DNA of 64,000 nt, from contig JBNGIO010004579.1 of assembly GCA_049999805.1 (NCBI GenBank), positions 27,641 to 91,640 on the forward strand, read 5' to 3'. The stretch's first letter is position 1. Each line of letters starts with the position of its first letter. Shown here piece by piece: positions 63,986-64,000 of the stretch. The translations under genes were made by a program, and so were the position numbers. Source of the DNA: Folioceros fuciformis. Lineage: Eukaryota; Anthocerotophyta; Anthocerotopsida; Anthocerotales. The notes beneath the pieces are model-generated. The model ran no database searches, was not told the DNA's origin, and saw nothing but the letters and a program-made list of their open reading frames with translations.

Positions 63986-64000
63986 GGCTGTCTCCCACTC

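Overview
The window is nuclear DNA of a land plant. The genes are plant genes (a SPINDLY glycosyltransferase, the VARICOSE decapping scaffold, a chloroplast RH3-type DEAD-box helicase, a biosynthetic arginine decarboxylase, a Ycf45/SPD1-type ATPase), and most have short spliceosomal introns of about 70-230 bp. Six very long PLS-type pentatricopeptide repeat (PPR) genes, all without introns, sit in about 31 kb. Four of them end in an unusual DYW cytidine-deaminase-like domain of the 'KP' kind, with terminal residues DRH, DRH, DRQ and GRI instead of DYW. As I recall the literature, that variant is found in hornworts, some lycophytes and ferns, the lineages that edit organelle RNA from U to C. 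Compact genes and short introns favour a hornwort over the large fern and clubmoss genomes. This placement is an inference. An exact 100-N gap shows the sequence is a draft assembly.

Layout: 1-1198 (-) SPD1/Ycf45-like ATPase, cut by the window edge; 2492-5041 (+) RH3-like helicase containing the gap; 5645-7110 (-) saccharopine dehydrogenase-like oxidoreductase; 7.1-10.7 kb AT-rich DNA with minisatellites; 10734-11885 (-) F-box protein; 13.5-23.9 kb PPR-1 (-), PPR-2 (+), PPR-3 (-) and a Mpv17/PMP22 protein (+); 24.0-28.7 kb AT-rich DNA without genes; 28707-34239 (+) VARICOSE, 12 exons; 34.5-44.5 kb PPR-4 (+), PPR-5 (-), PPR-6 (-); 44691-46805 (+) PP2C phosphatase, 11 exons; a 35-bp minisatellite; 47728-49803 (-) arginine decarboxylase; 49.8-55.8 kb AT-rich DNA with a decayed DUF7869-type transposon gene; 55807-60693 (-) SPINDLY, 17 exons; 62351-63928 (-) SLC25A38-type mitochondrial carrier, 8 exons.

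The conserved genes look like an ordinary mixed neighbourhood with no shared pathway. The PPR genes are the notable part. PPR-1 to PPR-5 share one N-terminal repeat architecture and look like a local family. Two of them (PPR-2, PPR-3) carry, ahead of the PPR tract, a module that closely resembles the PDF single-stranded-DNA-binding motif of plant organellar OSB proteins. This gives a PDF-PPR-DYW:KP architecture I do not recognise from published editing factors. PPR-5 has freshly amplified 104-residue repeat units and a broken DYW domain of the ordinary PG type. PPR-6 is a 1221-residue PLS protein with no E or DYW domain.

Exon boundaries were worked out by hand from reading-frame continuity, GT/AG sites and remembered family consensus. 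In every gene assembled from exons, the phases add up to an intact frame.
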